A DNA stretch of 7,391 bases from DATJUF01 sp035502655 (lineage in GTDB: Bacteria > Desulfobacterota > Binatia > Binatales > Binataceae): positions 1 to 7,391 of the forward strand of contig DATJUF010000352.1 of NCBI GenBank assembly GCA_035502655.1, in the 5' to 3' direction. The notes under the pieces are model-generated. The model was not told the DNA's origin, did no database searches, and saw only the letters and a list, made by a program, of their open reading frames with translations. How positions within the stretch are numbered: the first letter of the stretch is position 1; each line of letters starts with the position of its first letter. A program made the position numbers and the translations under genes. Shown in pieces: positions 5,917-7,391 of this stretch.

Positions 5917-7124
5917 TGGATGACCCCGGCCCCCTGCCGCTGGATGACCTCCGGATTCTCGATCTGACGCATTTCTATAATGGCCCCTACGCCACGATGT
6001 TGTTGAGCTATCTGGGCGCCGAGGTCATCAAGATCGAAGCCCCTGGAACCGGCGATAACGGCCGCGCCGTCCTGCGCCATCCGGGGCAACCGGTCGGCTT
6101 CCCTTTTGCGCTGCTCAATTCCAATAAGCGCTCGATTACGCTCAATCTCAAAAGCGCCGAGGGCCGCGACCTGTTCAAGCAGATGGTTCCGAAGGCCGAC
6201 CTCGTAGTCGAGAATTTCTCCGCCGGTACGATGGACCGCATGGGACTCGGCTTCGATGTCCTGCGCGAGCTGAATCCTCGCCTGATCTACGCCACCAGCA
6301 CCGGCTACGGCCTAACCGGACCCAAGCGCGATCTCACCGCCTTTGATCCCGTGGTGCAGGCGATGGCCGGTGTGATGGCCTTGACCGGCGATCCCGACGG
6401 GCCGCCGATGAAAGCCGGTCCCGCCGTCGTCGATATTCTCGGCGGCATCCACTTTTGCGCCGGCATCCTCGCCGCCGTCCGCCAGCGCGATCGCACCGGC
6501 GCCGGCCTGATGGTCGAACTATGCCTATACGAATCGACCGTCCCGACCCTGACTTCGCAGATCGGGGCACGCTATGGGCGCGGTGTCGAGCAACTGCGCG
6601 AGGGCAATCGTGCAACCGGCGGGCTGATTGTTCCTTACAATGCCTACCCCGCGAGCGACGGCTGGGTAATGATGCTGCTCCACGATCAATTGCGCTGGCG
6701 CCGCCTCTGCACGCTCCTGGGCCAACCCGAACTCGCCGGCGATCCGCGCTTCGCAACTGACGAAGCACGAATTGCAAACCATGCCCCGCTCGATTGCATA
6801 ATCGCCGGCTGGACCCGCAATCGCACTCGGCAGCAGGTGATGGATGAGTTCGCCGCCAACGACATCTTTTGCGGAATGGTGCAGGAATTGCCCGAAGTAA
6901 TGACCGACCCGCATCTCCATCAGCGCGGCATGCTGCGCGAGATTGAGCATCCGCAGCTTGGCCCGATGACCATCTTCACCTCGCCGATCCGGCTCAACGG
7001 CGCGGCTCCCCAGCCGAAGTCGTATAGCCCCGCGCTCGGCGCCGACAATGACGATTTCTATCTAAAGGAGTTAGGCCTCGATAGTAATCAGATCGCGGCA
7101 CTCCATGAACGCAAGGTAATCTGA
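5916..7124 (+). CDS. CaiB/BaiF (class III) CoA-transferase
   Basis: A 402-residue class III CoA-transferase. The start is the ATG at 5916, whose A is the last base of the preceding TGA stop. The frame is open back to 5775, but that extension overlaps the previous gene and its arginine-rich residues do not resemble the family, while the protein from 5916 begins properly with LRILDLTHFYNGPYATMLL. GAEVIKIEAPGTGDNGR (34-50), NSNKRSITLNL (68-78), ENFSAGTMDRMGLGFD (99-114) and STGYGLTGP (128-136) follow. The catalytic Asp173 is in AGPAVVDILGGIHF. The C-terminal half contains DPHLHQRGMLREIEHPQLG. It is the most canonical of the three and should be catalytically competent. Substrates cannot be deduced. 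It is the last gene of the operon, convergent with the dioxygenase fragment. Confidence 0.94.
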   Translation: MDDPGPLPLDDLRILDLTHFYNGPYATMLLSYLGAEVIKIEAPGTGDNGRAVLRHPGQPVGFPFALLNSNKRSITLNLKSAEGRDLFKQMVPKADLVVENFSAGTMDRMGLGFDVLRELNPRLIYATSTGYGLTGPKRDLTAFDPVVQAMAGVMALTGDPDGPPMKAGPAVVDILGGIHFCAGILAAVRQRDRTGAGLMVELCLYESTVPTLTSQIGARYGRGVEQLREGNRATGGLIVPYNAYPASDGWVMMLLHDQLRWRRLCTLLGQPELAGDPRFATDEARIANHAPLDCIIAGWTRNRTRQQVMDEFAANDIFCGMVQELPEVMTDPHLHQRGMLREIEHPQLGPMTIFTSPIRLNGAAPQPKSYSPALGADNDDFYLKELGLDSNQIAALHERKVI

Positions 7125-7187
7125 TCGCACAAATGGCAATGCGTGCGTATTGCGGAAAATACTGCCAGTCACAATCACGCGCAACTG
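7125..7187. other. Short convergent intergenic gap
   Basis: 63 bp separate the operon's last stop from the stop of the minus-strand dioxygenase gene. A terminator would be expected, but only two weak overlapping 5-bp inverted repeats are visible (GCAAT/ATTGC and GTATT/AATAC, 7137-7162), and no T-run follows either. Confidence 0.4.
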
Positions 7188-7391
7188 CTACAAAATGAAG
7201 CTGATCTTGCCGTGCGGGCGCAATGCTTCATTATCCAGGATAGCCCTGCGCTCGTGTATTTTCAGCACCTCTCCAACACGTAACAGTTTATAGTCATAGT
7301 GGCCGATGTATGCATCCACCGACTCATAACGCATGCGATGGACGATGAAATTCGCAGTGACGAGAATACTTTCGCCCTCCGCCCCAAGCAC
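7188..7391 (-). CDS. Aromatic-ring-hydroxylating dioxygenase beta subunit, C-terminal part (partial)
   Basis: The last 67 residues of a protein that runs off the right edge. The GTG at the edge is almost certainly not the start, because beta subunits are about 160-180 aa. The fragment fits the end of the SnoaL/NTF2-like beta subunit: a strand ILVTANFIVHRMR followed by YIGHYDYKLLRVGEVLKIHE, then RRAILDNEALRPHGKISFIL at the very C-terminus. Beta subunits pack with Rieske-iron alpha subunits in alpha3beta3 dioxygenases that cis-dihydroxylate aromatic rings; the beta subunit is mainly structural. The alpha subunit would be expected just beyond the window. It is convergent with the CoA-transferase operon, so it is transcribed separately. 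Another SnoaL-like protein is the main alternative, though the length and wording of the C-terminus favour the beta subunit. Confidence 0.75.
   Translation of the reverse strand: MLGAEGESILVTANFIVHRMRYESVDAYIGHYDYKLLRVGEVLKIHERRAILDNEALRPHGKISFIL

Noticed and set aside
7137..7162. Possible terminator between the convergent genes
   Set aside because: The two inverted repeats have only 5-bp AT-containing stems, are mutually exclusive, and lack a T-run.
1..7391. CRISPR array, insertion sequence, tRNA or other mobile-element signature
   Set aside because: No spaced direct repeats, transposase motifs, terminal inverted repeats or cloverleaf-like segments were seen; almost all of the window is explained by ordinary metabolic genes.

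Overview
The window looks like a piece of a GC-rich (about 60% by eye) chromosome from a soil or sediment bacterium. Multiple CaiB/BaiF CoA-transferases beside an acyl-CoA synthetase and a ring-hydroxylating dioxygenase would suit a metabolically versatile proteobacterial, Binatota-like or Rokubacteria-like lineage. That placement is a guess from gene content. The sequence holds no rRNA or other phylogenetic marker, and I see no mobile element, tRNA or CRISPR array.

Left part (1-1386): a methylated-DNA-protein cysteine methyltransferase on the + strand, whose frame stays open to the left edge, converges with a stand-alone class I glutamine amidotransferase on the - strand. Their stop codons are 16 bp apart. 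Neither has an obvious functional link to the rest of the window. A 255-bp divergent intergenic region (1387-1641) follows. It contains a perfect 7-bp inverted repeat with a 13-nt spacer (1533-1559) that could be an operator.

Central part (1642-7124): four + strand genes with gaps of 70 bp, 17 bp and a 1-bp overlap, probably one operon. The first is an acyl-CoA synthetase of the medium-chain/AcsA-like AMP-forming family. The other three are clearly divergent class III (CaiB/BaiF) CoA-transferases. The second and third keep the expected catalytic aspartate (Asp175, Asp173). The first has glutamate (Glu178) at the aligned position and may be either a Glu-type enzyme or a non-catalytic partner subunit. 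The likely theme is activation of a carboxylic acid to its CoA thioester, by ATP or by CoA transfer, for onward degradation.

Right edge (7188-7391): the C-terminal 67 residues of a protein that looks like the beta subunit of an aromatic-ring-hydroxylating dioxygenase. It is on the - strand, converges with the operon and runs out of the window. It points to aromatic or xenobiotic acid catabolism as the neighbourhood's business, although the substrate cannot be read from the sequence.
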